Source of the DNA: Chlamydiales bacterium
GTDB taxonomy: Bacteria; Chlamydiota; Chlamydiia; Chlamydiales; Simkaniaceae
Length of the DNA stretch: 64,000 nt
Assembly: GCA_024233515.1 (NCBI GenBank)
Contig: JACKPO010000001.1
Coordinates: 124,001-188,000 of the forward strand
Direction of reading: 5' to 3'
The notes below the pieces were generated by a model. It was not told where the DNA came from and did no database searches. It saw only the letters and a program-made list of their open reading frames with translations. The stretch's first letter is position 1, and each line of letters starts with the position of its first letter. Below, piece by piece: positions 1-11,084 of the stretch. Both the position numbers and the translations under genes were made by a program.

Positions 1-177
1 ACGTTGAACTTTATCCTTATCCTCAATCCCTCCTCCTAAAAGCCATACAGCAAAGCCTGTGAGATCCTGTACATCCCAATTTTGAAGCTGCGCCCGATTT
101 CCATAAATAGATGCAAAAAGAAGTTGCTTTTGCTGTGGTTGAACGGACTCACTCCAAGTCAGCTTGGTGGCAGACAT
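1..177 (-). CDS. Unknown protein, N-terminal 59 residues (cut by window start)
   Basis: An open frame starts at ATG 177 on the reverse strand and runs off the window without a stop. The visible residues begin MSATKLTWSESVQPQQ and contain no motif I recognise. An AGGGGAAAGG stretch just before the ATG can serve as ribosome binding site. It reads in the same direction as the gene at 258-1406, but a strong terminator lies between them, so it probably has its own promoter. Function cannot be assigned from this fragment. Confidence 0.55.
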   Translation of the reverse strand, partial: MSATKLTWSESVQPQQKQLLFASIYGNRAQLQNWDVQDLTGFAVWLLGGGIEDKDKVQR

Positions 178-220
178 GCCTTTCCCCTAGTTGATTAACA
201 TTCCAGAAGATTCAAAAGAA

Positions 221-243
221 TAAGGGCCCCGTCTGGGGCCCTT
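221..243 (-). terminator. Rho-independent terminator after the 258-1406 gene
   Basis: A perfect 9-bp G+C-rich stem (222-230 with 235-243, arm AAGGGCCCC) closes a four-base loop. On the reverse strand it is followed by TTCTTTTG. It lies 14 bases past the stop codon at 258. Confidence 0.8.
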
Positions 244-257
244 ATCAAGAAATGTTT

Positions 258-1406
258 TTACGCCTGGGTGTTATTCCCGCGGTACCACTGTTGTACCTTT
301 GGAACCACAAATCGATTCGCTAGGTAAACAGCGAGGACAGCCGCCGCTCCCATAAACAAAATCTTCCCCCAAGATCTCCCTTGAGCCGTTGGAGTTGGCT
401 TTGGCGCTGGGGTTGTTGGCTTTTGCGTCAGCAATGCCAGAAGGCGCGCCTTAATCTTCGCAGCAATTGAACCCTTATCTGGAGTTTTAAACTGTGTAAG
501 GAAAACAGCAATGGCAGCGTTGGCTAAATTCATTTTGTCATCGTCATAACGATTAACTGTGCCATCTAATAAAGCAATAATCATCTCTCTCTGCGCTGTT
601 AAACCATTCTCTTTAAAAAAGGATGGAGGAACTTGCAACATCGAGAATGTTTCCCTAAGGTCTTTCCCACCTGCAAGCGCGTCTATCTCTTGAGCCTGCT
701 CAAAAGTAAAGGGGATCTGGCGGTTGCGTTTTAATTCATTCCAAATAGCTAAGAACTTTGAGCGGATTTGCCCTTCGATTGTATTGAATTGAGCTCCAGA
801 AAACTTTGTCAAAACAGCCTTGAAAGCACCACAATCTTCTTTTGTGATAGGACGATCTGATCGTCGATCAAACAACTCGGGAATCCGAACGGCATGATCA
901 CGCAGGCCAGCAGTCTCAAAGCTAAAAGTTTTTCCATCGGCCATGTAATACGTTTGCAGCACATCAAACGTATGCCCTTCAACAGGCGTTCGTGTGTCCG
1001 CCTGCGATACAAACTTAGGAGCATCTACTGGTGCTCGTGAAGCGGAAAATTCTGGAGATTTTGAAGACGGATCTACTGAGCCCCACGCAGCATCAAGCGT
1101 CTTTTTATGAAGTGCATAGGTTGCAACAATCGCATCAAGGACTGTGGTATCTGTAGAATCATCAGATTCCTTAGCAAGAAGCTCTTGAGCTGCATCATAA
1201 ACATGTTTAAATGCATCGCGGTTTGATTCGTTAATCACCGCATACTCAGCAGTAAACTGAGTAATAAGCGCTTGTTCCTCTAGATCATTTATATGTGCTT
1301 TAAGCAATGCCAAAGCATCATCTTTAGAGTTGATCGCCGTTGGCAAATCCTTTCGTGGCGGTAGTAGTAAAACAGGTGGTGTTGAAGCTGGTGATAATCC
1401 TTCCAT
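258..1406 (-). CDS. Hypothetical tail-anchored membrane protein
   Basis: The protein has 382 residues and no family I recognise. ATG 1406 is chosen over the in-frame TTG at 1421 because GGGGAA sits about 8 bases upstream of it. The sequence is mostly soluble and helical. A proline-rich linker (KPTTPAPKPTPTAQG) precedes one hydrophobic helix (about residues 353-370, ILFMGAAAVLAVYLA) and a short basic tail, so it looks C-terminally membrane anchored with the bulk in the cytoplasm. In a chlamydia-like organism an inclusion or secreted role is conceivable, but nothing in the sequence proves it. It stands alone between the rRNA operon and a terminator. Confidence 0.7.
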   Translation of the reverse strand: MEGLSPASTPPVLLLPPRKDLPTAINSKDDALALLKAHINDLEEQALITQFTAEYAVINESNRDAFKHVYDAAQELLAKESDDSTDTTVLDAIVATYALHKKTLDAAWGSVDPSSKSPEFSASRAPVDAPKFVSQADTRTPVEGHTFDVLQTYYMADGKTFSFETAGLRDHAVRIPELFDRRSDRPITKEDCGAFKAVLTKFSGAQFNTIEGQIRSKFLAIWNELKRNRQIPFTFEQAQEIDALAGGKDLRETFSMLQVPPSFFKENGLTAQREMIIALLDGTVNRYDDDKMNLANAAIAVFLTQFKTPDKGSIAAKIKARLLALLTQKPTTPAPKPTPTAQGRSWGKILFMGAAAVLAVYLANRFVVPKVQQWYRGNNTQA

Positions 1407-1504
1407 AATTGAGTTCCCCAAATTGGTTTGGTTGTTAAAAGTGATTCATTATAGCGTGACAAGGGAAATAATTGCTAGATATTTTAGAAAAAATAATAAA
1501 TTGA

Positions 1505-1544
1505 AGCAAAAAAAAGGGGCCCACAGAAATTAATCTGTGAGCCC
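1505..1544 (-). terminator. rRNA operon terminator
   Basis: An 11-bp stem with one mismatch (1517-1527 with 1534-1544) is followed on the reverse strand by a run of eight T. It lies immediately after 5S rRNA and ends the 16S-23S-5S transcript. Confidence 0.88.
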
Positions 1545-1552
1545 ATGACAAA

Positions 1553-1668
1553 ACCTGGCGACGTCCTACTCTTCCATACTCTAGTGCATAGTACCATCGG
1601 CGATGAAGTGCTTAACTACTGAGTTCGGGATGGGATCAGGTGTGGCCACTTCTCTATGGTCACCAAGA
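1553..1668 (-). rRNA. rrf: 5S ribosomal RNA
   Basis: The reverse strand reads the conserved 5S core, including ATCCCGAACTCAG and CGCCGATGGTA. The ends pair with each other (GTCACCAAG at 1659-1667 with CCTGGCGAC at 1554-1562). It is the last gene of the rRNA operon, about 80 bases after 23S and just before the terminator. End points are good to a few bases. Confidence 0.92.
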
Positions 1669-1700
1669 TAAGACTAATCCGCTTACGAATGTAAGCTAAC

Positions 1701-1719
1701 TTTAAACAACGCTTGAGAA
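1701..1719 (-). repeat. 3' arm of the pre-23S processing stem
   Basis: This 19-base segment is the reverse complement, with one mismatch, of 5804-5822. The two arms flank the whole 23S gene and would form the long duplex cut by RNase III during rRNA maturation. Confidence 0.75.
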
Positions 1720-2085
1720 TGCTTTTTTCACGTGAGTGAAAAAAAAGATCAAGCCGATGGATGTATTAGTACTGGTTAGCTCAACGTATTGCTACGCTTA
1801 CACACCCAGCCTATCAACCCAGTCGTCTTCTGGTCATCTCATAGGGATACTTTATCTTGAAGGAGGCTTGGCGTTTAGATGCTTTCAACGCTTATCCTTT
1901 CCGAACGTAGCTACTCGGCAATGCCCTTGGCAGAACAACCGAAACACCATTGGTTCGTCCACTTCGGTCCTCTCGTACTAGAAGCAGCTCTTCTCAAGTA
2001 TCCTGCGCCCACAGCAGATAGGGACCAAACTGTCTCACGACGTTTTGAACCCAGCTCGCGTACCGCTTTAATTGGCGAACAGCCA

Positions 2086-2144
<59 letters not shown>

Positions 2145-2171
2145 GCCACGTCGATATGAACTCTTGGTGGC

Positions 2172-2208
<37 letters not shown>

Positions 2209-2655
2209 AAGCGACGGCGATTCCACTTTCCACCGCCGGATCACTAAACCCTACTTTCGTACCTGCTCGACTTGTTGGTCTCGCAGTCAACTTGTCTTAT
2301 ACTTTTACGCTCTACTCGTGATTGCCAACCACGATGAGACAAGCTTTGGACTCCTCCGTTACCTTTTAGGAGGAAACCGCCCCAGTCAAACTGCCCGTCT
2401 GACAATGTCCGTACCCCAGATTCATGGGGCTACGTTAGATTTCCGACATGTCAAGGCCGGTATTTCAAGGATGATTCCAGAAACCCTGACGAGTCTCTTT
2501 CGCTATCTCCCGGCTATCCTACACATGACAAGTCAAAAGCCAATATCAGAGTACAGTAAAGGTTCACGGGGTCTTTCCGTCTAGCTGCGGGTAAACGGCA
2601 TCTTCACCGCTACTACAATTTCACCGAGTCTCTCGTTGAGACAGTGCCCAGATCG

Positions 2656-2702
<47 letters not shown>

Positions 2703-3681
2703 CGATTAGTCTCTCACTATTTCTAGTGGAGTCGGACTCTATCTTAGTCTGACAAACCAACTAAACAATTAATAGAGCTTTCCTAAGTTTTCTTTTCCGC
2801 ATTAAATTTCAATTTATTTCTCACTAATAGCATCATGGCTATTAGCTCAAAAAAAATTTAATTTTTCTGTGAAAAATTGAAACTAATTAAAGCACTCTTC
2901 TTTGTTTAGTATGATTTGAAGACGATTCATTTGATTCTTCAAAGATCGAATTTCTTCAATCCCTTCAGGGGTCAAATGGTCGCTATGTTTGATTTTAAGC
3001 AATATCTTTCGAAATTTTCGAAACTCTACTCCTTTCCTTGTTTTAAGCGGATGCTTTTCAAAGAAGGGAAGTATCGTTTCCGTTAAGTGCTCAATGCTTC
3101 TCACACGGTAAGCCATCCGATCGCCGTGGTTCTCACGAACCACACCACAACCGAAAAAAGCTTTCAGTGCATAGAGAACTTGAACATCTCGCTCATGTTG
3201 AACAACTGTGAATTCAAAAAGGATCTCGTTCTTACGATTGATCGTAATAATGAAATCTCCATTTGCGTCCACGAATCCAACAATCCATTGTGCTTGTAAA
3301 TCCATATCAAACTCCAAACGTTTGGTCTCTGAGGATCTTAATCTCAGTTGATCAGTCTGCTTGGTTACATTTCCAAGTGTTCTGACCAATTTTCAACAAT
3401 TAATCTTTCCTGCGGATTGCCTCCCTGTCTCGCGAGAAAATTTCAAATTCATTTCGTTATATAGATTAACTTTTTAGATGATTAGACGATTTCTCAACCT
3501 CCACAAACTATTAAGTTTGTTTCGGCATCCGAAACGTCTACTCATCTAAAACCTTCAATTCTATACCGAAAGCAATTCAAAAAATTCTCTTGGATTTTTA
3601 CTGCCACATTTTCGTGACGAGTACCATGAGCTTTTGAAGGGTTTCCCGCATATAGTTTGGTTTTACTAAGGCTAGCTATTA
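2703..3681 (-). mobile_element. Group I intron in 23S rRNA (position L1931)
   Basis: The 979-base intervening sequence follows a 5' exon ending in U and itself ends in G, both group I rules. Near the 3' end lies a good S element (P7 3' strand), ACTAAGATAGAGTCC on the reverse strand at about 2738-2752. A TCAGAGACCAAACG stretch at about 3320-3334 resembles the R element. The homing endonuclease ORF lies between them, in the P8 region. The insertion point is eight bases from L1923, the I-CeuI intron site, in the peptidyl-transferase/subunit-interface part of 23S. Confidence 0.9.
2883..3305 (-). CDS. LAGLIDADG homing endonuclease (intron ORF)
   Basis: A single LAGLIDADG-type helix is visible near the N-terminus (QWIVGFVDANGDFII). 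It has the G-D spacing of the catalytic/dimer helix and is followed by a beta-rich stretch (FEFTVVQHERDVQVLYALKAFFG) typical of the family. With one motif the enzyme should act as a homodimer and cut the intronless 23S site, driving intron homing. The frame stays open upstream to TTG 3389, but ATG 3305 gives 140 residues, starts just before the motif and leaves the putative R element outside the coding part. At 140-168 residues the length is normal for single-motif members. No frameshift is visible, so it may be active. Confidence 0.88.
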   Translation of the reverse strand: MDLQAQWIVGFVDANGDFIITINRKNEILFEFTVVQHERDVQVLYALKAFFGCGVVRENHGDRMAYRVRSIEHLTETILPFFEKHPLKTRKGVEFRKFRKILLKIKHSDHLTPEGIEEIRSLKNQMNRLQIILNKEECFN

Positions 3682-5803
3682 ACCTTAGGACCGTTATAGT
3701 TACGGCCGCCATTCACCAGGGCTTAAATTCAATGCTTTACCCCGAAGGGCTGACATCTCCTTTTGACCTTTTGGCATTGGGCAGGCATCACACCATATAC
3801 TTCCTCTTAGACGAGTTTGCATAGTGCTGTGTTTTTGTTAAACAGTCGCCTGGGCCGATTCACTGCGGCCCCCAAATGCTTAACCGCGAAGGTATCACAC
3901 TCAAGGGCTCCTCTTCTCCCGAAGTTACGAGGACAATTTGCCGAGTTCCTTAACGAGAGTTCTCTCGCGCGCCTGAGAATATTCTTCCCACCTACCTGTG
4001 TCGGTTTTGGTACGGTCACCATCAACAGCTAGAGGTTATTTCTTGGAAGCATCGCTCCACACCATCGGTTCCTCCGAAGATTCCCCTTGTCGTACACCTA
4101 GCTTTCCGTCAGCGGATTTACCTACTGACCAGCCTCATGCACAAACGGACATCCAATAGCCCGCATGCTTTACTTACTCCGTCACCCCATTGCTATAGTT
4201 TTAGGTGGCGTAGGAATATTTAACCTACTTTCCATCGCTTACGCTTTTCAGCCTCAGCTTAGGGACCGGCTAACCCAGGGAAGACGAGCTTTACCCTGGA
4301 AACCTTAGGTTTTCGGCGAGGGAGATTCTCACTCCCTTTATCGTATACTTATGCCATGCATCCTCACTAGTATGCGCTCCAACACTCCTTACGGTATATC
4401 TTCACTGCACATACTACGCTCTCCTACCGCGTACCACTAACGTGGCACACCCGCGATTTCGGCTCTATGCTTAGTCCCGATCATTATCGGCGCAAAATTT
4501 CTCGATTGGTGAGCTGTTACGCACTCTTTAAATGGTGGCTGCCTCTAAGCCAACATTCCAACTGTCTAAGAAACTTCACATCCTTACTCACTTAGTATAG
4601 AATTAGGGGCCTTAATCGGCGATCTGGGCTGTTCCCCTTTCGACAATGAAGCTTATCCCCCACTGTCTATCTCCCGACTTAACTCATAGTATTCGTAGTT
4701 TGGTTTCCGTTGGTAGGCCGGTAGGCCCCCTCAGGAATCCAGTGCTCTACCCCCATGAGTCTCAAAGTCGAGGCTAACCCTAAAGTTATTTCGGAGAGAA
4801 CAAGATATCTCCAAGTTTGATTGGCCTTTCACCCCTATCCACAGTTCATCCAAATCTTTTTCAACAGATACTGGTTCGGACCTTCACAAGGTGTTACCCT
4901 TGCTTCATCCTGACCATGGATAGATCACTTGGTTTCGTGTCTGCATCATACGACTTAATGCGCTATTCACGCTCGCTTTCACTTCGGCTCCGGAACGGAT
5001 GTCCCTTAACCTAGCCGTATAACACAACTCGCTGGCTCATCATGCAAAAGGCACGCCATCAGCCGTGATTCCTAAAAGGACCATAGGCCTCTGACCGCTT
5101 GTAAGCTGCTGGTTTCAGATTCTATTTCACTCCCCTAACAGGGGTTCTTTTCACCTTTCCATCACTGTACTTGTGCACTATCGGTCATCGAGTAGTATTT
5201 AGCCTTGGAGAGTGGTCTCCCCAGATTCAGACCGGGTTTCACGTGTCCGGACCTACTCAGGAACCGTCCTAGGAGAACTAAACTTTTCACATACGGGGGT
5301 TTCACCCTGTATCCCCTGCCTTTCCATGCAGTTCTGTTAAGTTTCGTCGTCCATATCGGTCGGCCCTACAACCCCGAGAATAAATTCTCGGTTTGGGCTA
5401 TTCCCACTTCGCTCGCCGCTACTACGGGAATCTCGTTTGATTTCTCTTCCTCTGCCTACTTAGATGTCTCAATTCAGCAGGTTTGCCTTCCCAACCTATG
5501 TATTCAGTTAGGAATAATGGAGTATTATCTCCACTGGGTTCCCCCATTCGGAAATCTCTGGCTCAATGCTTCTTTCCAGCTCGCCAGAGCTTATCGCAGG
5601 TATGCGCGTCCTTCATCGCCTCTCGATGCCAAGGCATCCACCAACAGCCCTTATTAGCTTGATCTAATAAGTTTTGCTATTTCTTAAGTTTCCTTAAGAG
5701 ATATATAAGTATCACTACCAAAAAAATGGTTAGTATACTTGGATACTCAATCGACTGTCTTCCCGTGAACAAGTTCACGAAAAAACTGCGATTGAATACC
5801 CAG

Positions 5804-5822
5804 TTCTCAAGCGCTGTTTAAA
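5804..5822 (-). repeat. 5' arm of the pre-23S processing stem
   Basis: TTCTCAAGCGCTGTTTAAA pairs with 1701-1719 with a single mismatch, enclosing the complete 23S gene and its intron. Confidence 0.75.
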
Positions 5823-6002
5823 ATCAGCTTATTTGTAGTACATTCGATAGGTTATCGAATGTTACACGCTTTTGTGCTCACATATGCAACCTAGTTGCAC
5901 ATATGAGCTAATTTTAATCAGCTTTTCGCAATTCAAAAGTGCTAAAAGCACTCTTGATTTACTTGATTAGTCTTATCTTCTGTCAAGATAGCATGTTATT
6001 TA

Positions 6003-6103
6003 ACAGCGAAAGCGAAGCGACAAAGTTGCGAGCTTATCTGCGATTTTTTGAACTTGTTTTCCAACAAGCCCGAAAAATCACAGACAAACTCTCTTAAGGT
6101 TTG
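6003..6103 (-). repeat. 3' half of the pre-16S processing stem
   Basis: Two blocks here, 6003-6025 and 6093-6103, are complementary to the continuous leader segment 7813-7846. The 11-base block (CTTAAGGTTTG) is a perfect match and the 23-base block has four mismatches. The bases between the blocks fold into their own hairpin (about 6040-6080). The structure encloses 16S and is the likely RNase III substrate. Confidence 0.65.
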
Positions 6104-6147
6104 CCCAACCGTAGATTCGTAATATCTCAAGGATAATACTATCTTCG

Positions 6148-7697
<1,550 letters not shown>

Positions 7698-7920
7698 AAT
7701 TTAATCTTTTTAATCTAGCCGAAGCTAGATTGATTCTTGAATACTATGATTATCATGTGTTCAAGTTTTTAAAGTTTGATAGGGGCATATTGAATTTAAA
7801 ATTCAACACGCTCAAACCTTAAGCTTTGTCACTTCAGTTTCGCTGTCAAAATAACACTTGAAAGCTCTTTGGCTTTCGGTTTCGTTTCTTGTGCCTTGTT
7901 GGCTTAAGAAAGAATACAAG
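7698..7920 (-). other. 16S rRNA leader
   Basis: This 220-base transcribed leader lies between the rRNA promoter and 16S. Bases 7813-7846 form the 5' arm of the 16S processing stem. I see no coding frame of interest. Confidence 0.6.
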
Positions 7921-7987
7921 AACATACAACAGGGGTAATTTTTACGCAATCGATTTTGTGTTTTTTTTTGTTTTTTTTATTTTTCCT
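7921..7987 (-). promoter_or_regulatory. rRNA operon promoter with A-tract upstream element
   Basis: On the reverse strand TTGCGT (7949-7944) and TATGTT (7926-7921) are separated by exactly 17 bases. Directly upstream (7955-7987) is a very A-rich tract, as in the UP elements of rRNA promoters. From about 7988 to the GT61-like gene start at 8178 I see no convincing gene. Confidence 0.6.
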
Positions 7988-8177
7988 CTATGGAAAATCT
8001 TGTTGAAACATCTTTCTGAGAACGGTTCGCGGGGGTCTCTTTTTCTTCATTAAATAAAAGTCTTGGTCGTTTTTTACTTTTTTGACTGCGCCCTCTAAGC
8101 TGATATTGGGTAACCAAGCTCCTTGAATCAAATGAAATCTTTTCTTACACTCACCCAAAAAATACAAAGGATACAAT

Positions 8178-9317
8178 ATGATCTATCAAAAATTATCAAC
8201 TGTTCTAGCCCTCTTTTCTTCCTTCTCTCTTTTTGCTACGCCAGGCATCTTTAACAATGGGACTCTTGAGAGCCGGGATCATCTGAATCCAAAGAGATCC
8301 CTAGAGGATTCAACACCTGTACATGGGAGGGCCTTCTATATTGAAAGTCCGCATTTTGGTTATGCCTGGGGACATGCTGTCCAAGACACCTTTGTTCCGA
8401 TCTATGTTTGCCTAAAAGAACGAGACTTGCTTGAACACCCTGTCACTGTTTGTATTTTTACAAATGATTGGGATCATTCAAGTTCCCATTGCCAAAGAAT
8501 CTCTAGTTTTTTCCAAAGGCTCTTCCCTCATGCCAAACTTCTCCCTCTGACTCATCGCTCTCCTTCCTATTCTTTTGAGGAGATCGAGCCCTTCCGTTAT
8601 GGTATTCCTCTTCCATCTTGGCCAAATCAAAGGGAAATGCTTCGCTCTTTTGGATTTCAAAGGAATGTGATTATTCCGCAAGGAATCCCAGAAAACACAC
8701 CGACCAATGAGTTTGTCGATTACGCATTAGAAAAGCTAGGCCTCGATTCGATTGCAATGGTTCCTAATCGTGTCTATCTCATAAATAAGGGACCCAACCG
8801 AAACCGTCGCCTGATTAACCGCTCAGCTGTTGCAAAAGTTTTTAGCGACCAAGGGTTTGAGGTCATAGATGTTGATTTGGAAACGCTCTCTCCTGAAGAA
8901 CAGATTAAACTCATCCGTTCTTGTGAATATTACATTTCAACCCACGGTGCTGCTCTGACAAATACTATGTTTCTCCATAATGATTCGAAGGTGATGATTA
9001 TTTGGCCCCTGCATGCAAAGTATTTCCATTCACGAAAATACTGCCCTTTTACTTCGGTTCTTCTTTCAAGGGGAGTAAAACTTATGGAATATGACAAACC
9101 TTATCATCCCTATGATGTCTATGTGAATCTAAACAAAGTTGAGGCGCCTGACTATTTTGTTCGCTATCGCCAACGCCTTCTTTGGATCCCTAAAAAGAAA
9201 GGTTGGGAATCCATTGATGCATTTCCTCTTCCTTGTATGTACGATATCTATCTCGTAGACCTGTATATTGAAAATCCTAGGGAGATTCTTGAGCTAATAC
9301 TCAAAGATCTTCTTTAG
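8178..9317 (+). CDS. GT61/DUF563-like putative glycosyltransferase with signal peptide
   Basis: The 379-residue protein starts with a hydrophobic signal segment (about residues 5-22, ending FSLFATPG), so it is probably exported or membrane-associated. The C-terminal half carries the HGAALTN stretch (about residue 258), flanked by IRSCEYYIST and by a hydrophobic strand with a conserved proline. That is the hallmark of glycosyltransferase family 61. The frame starts at ATG 8178 with AAAGGA nine bases upstream. It converges on nhaD, and the two stop codons overlap by four bases. Substrate is unknown; a role in surface sugar decoration is an inference. Confidence 0.7.
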   Translation: MIYQKLSTVLALFSSFSLFATPGIFNNGTLESRDHLNPKRSLEDSTPVHGRAFYIESPHFGYAWGHAVQDTFVPIYVCLKERDLLEHPVTVCIFTNDWDHSSSHCQRISSFFQRLFPHAKLLPLTHRSPSYSFEEIEPFRYGIPLPSWPNQREMLRSFGFQRNVIIPQGIPENTPTNEFVDYALEKLGLDSIAMVPNRVYLINKGPNRNRRLINRSAVAKVFSDQGFEVIDVDLETLSPEEQIKLIRSCEYYISTHGAALTNTMFLHNDSKVMIIWPLHAKYFHSRKYCPFTSVLLSRGVKLMEYDKPYHPYDVYVNLNKVEAPDYFVRYRQRLLWIPKKKGWESIDAFPLPCMYDIYLVDLYIENPREILELILKDLL

Positions 9318-10594
9318 ACGAGGTAGACGTAGGCGAGCATCCCGAGAACGTACCCGATAAAAACGGGGAGGGAGATCTTCTTGAAATAGGAGAAAAAGTC
9401 GACTTTTTCGAGTCCCATAAGGGCCACCCCTGCAGAGGAGCCCATCACAAGAATACTCCCACCGGTACCGGCAGCGTAGGCAATCATCAGCCAAAGGGGA
9501 GAGTCGGTGGGGACGGTTTGAAGGTCATACATTCCCATGGTTGCAGCGACAAGGGGAACGTTATCGATTACGGCAGAAACGACACCGATGGTCGAGGCGA
9601 TGATTGCCTCATTCCCAATATGGCTGTTGAGCCACTCAGCAGCACCTTCTAAGATCCCTGTTGATTCAAGAGCGTTAACACTTAAGAGAATTCCAAGGAA
9701 GAAGAGGATGCTCGAGACATCGATCTTTGTAAGAATGTGGGGAACGCGAAGGTGATGGCGTTGTTCATGGCGGTGGTGCATGATGTCGGTAATGAGCCAC
9801 ATGATTGCAAGTGAAATGAGCATCCCCATAAAGGGAGGGAGTCCTGTCACTGCTTTGAAAACGGGGACAAAAAGGAAGAGGAGGATTCCAACAAAGAAGA
9901 CGGGTTTGGCTCCAGGCTCTAAGGGCTCATCTCTAAAATCAACCTCTGATTTAGGGAAATTCCCTTTGAGAGAAAACGTAAATACTATTAAGGGAAAGAG
10001 CAGCGAAACTAAGCTTGGGATAAAGAGCTCTTTTATGACTGATAGCGTGGAGATTTGACCACCAATCCAGAGCATTGTAGTGGTCACATCGCCAATCGGA
10101 GTCCAGGCTCCCCCAGCATTAGCTGCCACAATGATCATGCAGGAGTAGATAAATCGCTCACTTTTATGGGGAATGAGTTTCCGTAGAATCGAAATCATTA
10201 GGATTGTCGTGGTCAAGTTGTCAAGGACGGCAGAAAGGAAGAAGGCGATAAAACAGGTGATCCAAAGCATCTTCTTCTTCGATTTAGTATGCAAATGATG
10301 GATAAAGGTATTGAATCCTTTATGGGAATCAATGAGCTCTACCATTGTCATGGCACCTAGGAGAAAGAAGAGGATTTGGGAAACGTCACTTAAGTGGCTA
10401 TTGAGAAACGCCAAACTGGTATGGACCGGTTGAGGATCTCCCACAAAATAAATAAGCCAACAGACGACTGCCATGAAAAGGCCTACCGCCGTCTTATTGA
10501 CGTGAATCAAAAATTCAAGGATGATAGCAATGTAGCCGATGCAAAAAACGGCGATCAGAAAGTTATGTGAGAGTGTAAAAATATCGGTATCCAT
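9314..10594 (-). CDS. nhaD: NhaD-type Na+/H+ antiporter
   Basis: An inner-membrane protein of 426 residues with about 11-12 hydrophobic helices. Family landmarks are WLIYFVGDPQP near the N-terminus, the helix SAVLDNLTTTILM, AANAGGAWTPIGDVTTTMLW, VSAVIDNVPLVAATMGMY and the glycine-rich AAGTGGSILVMGSSAGVALMG. The paired (V/L)DN motifs carry acidic residues of the ion-transport superfamily. It should exchange sodium for protons and regulate sodium and pH. It starts at ATG 10594, divergent from the small gene at 10644, with about 50 bases between. Full length for the family. Confidence 0.87.
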   Translation of the reverse strand: MDTDIFTLSHNFLIAVFCIGYIAIILEFLIHVNKTAVGLFMAVVCWLIYFVGDPQPVHTSLAFLNSHLSDVSQILFFLLGAMTMVELIDSHKGFNTFIHHLHTKSKKKMLWITCFIAFFLSAVLDNLTTTILMISILRKLIPHKSERFIYSCMIIVAANAGGAWTPIGDVTTTMLWIGGQISTLSVIKELFIPSLVSLLFPLIVFTFSLKGNFPKSEVDFRDEPLEPGAKPVFFVGILLFLFVPVFKAVTGLPPFMGMLISLAIMWLITDIMHHRHEQRHHLRVPHILTKIDVSSILFFLGILLSVNALESTGILEGAAEWLNSHIGNEAIIASTIGVVSAVIDNVPLVAATMGMYDLQTVPTDSPLWLMIAYAAGTGGSILVMGSSAGVALMGLEKVDFFSYFKKISLPVFIGYVLGMLAYVYLV

Positions 10595-10643
10595 TATCGG
10601 TAGACTAACGGTTACTCAGTTTAAACTCAAGTTTTGGTGGTTG

Positions 10644-11084
10644 ATGAAGCAGTTTTCTATGGTGAAGGGAGAGGTTAAACGTCGTCTTTTGAAGCGGGCT
10701 ATCGTCCTTTCTTCTATGGGAGCTCTTCTTTTGCTTGGGATGGGACTGTTTACGAAAGTCGAGATCCTTTCGACTTGGGGACTTCCCTCTTTTGCTTTGG
10801 GAATTTTCTTGGTGACTTTTGGGATGATCCCCTACCGCAATCTGACCAAGCTTGAAACGCACCCTCACCAAATCATCTTCGATAAGGAGGCGTTCACCTT
10901 TATTTCGAACAAGGGAAACAGCGCAACGGTTTCTTATCGAGAGATCACAAAGATTCGGTGCCATGAAGGGAAGGTACGATATGGCCTTTGGATCGAAAGA
11001 AAGGGAGGGGTTCCCCTCTTTTTGCCTAATTTTTTATACGATGCCAGCTTGGACGAGATCGTGCATCCGAATGAGACCGACTAA
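10644..11084 (+). CDS. Small two-helix membrane protein, unknown
   Basis: From ATG 10644 the product has 146 residues. GGTGG a few bases upstream supports this start; the frame stays open upstream but would overlap nhaD. Two hydrophobic helices (about residues 17-35 and 40-60) are followed by a soluble beta-rich domain resembling membrane-associated PH-like folds (FIS-NSATVSYREITKIRC). I do not recognise a family. Its 3' end overlaps the convergent kdsD gene by 51 bases, a long overlap for two real genes, but both frames are intact. Confidence 0.55.
   Translation: MKQFSMVKGEVKRRLLKRAIVLSSMGALLLLGMGLFTKVEILSTWGLPSFALGIFLVTFGMIPYRNLTKLETHPHQIIFDKEAFTFISNKGNSATVSYREITKIRCHEGKVRYGLWIERKGGVPLFLPNFLYDASLDEIVHPNETD

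Larger units (their letters stand above)
5667..6147 (-). other. 16S-23S internal transcribed spacer, no tRNA
   Basis: About 480 bases separate 16S and 23S. I find no tRNA cloverleaf in either orientation. Two perfect or near-perfect hairpins stand out: 5851-5871 (CATTCGATA with TATCGAATG) and 5876-5909 (GCTCA-CATATGCAAC with GTTGCACATATGAGC). The segment also carries the inner arms of the 16S and 23S processing stems. Absence of spacer tRNA-Ile/Ala is usual in Chlamydiae. Confidence 0.8.

Noticed and set aside
5667..6147. tRNA genes in the 16S-23S spacer
   Set aside because: No cloverleaf with a T-arm GTTCGA box was found; the hairpins there are simple inverted repeats.
7988..8176. 62-residue reverse frame between the rRNA promoter and the GT61-like gene
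   Set aside because: No ribosome binding site, no recognisable motif, and it reads into the A-tract upstream of the rRNA promoter.
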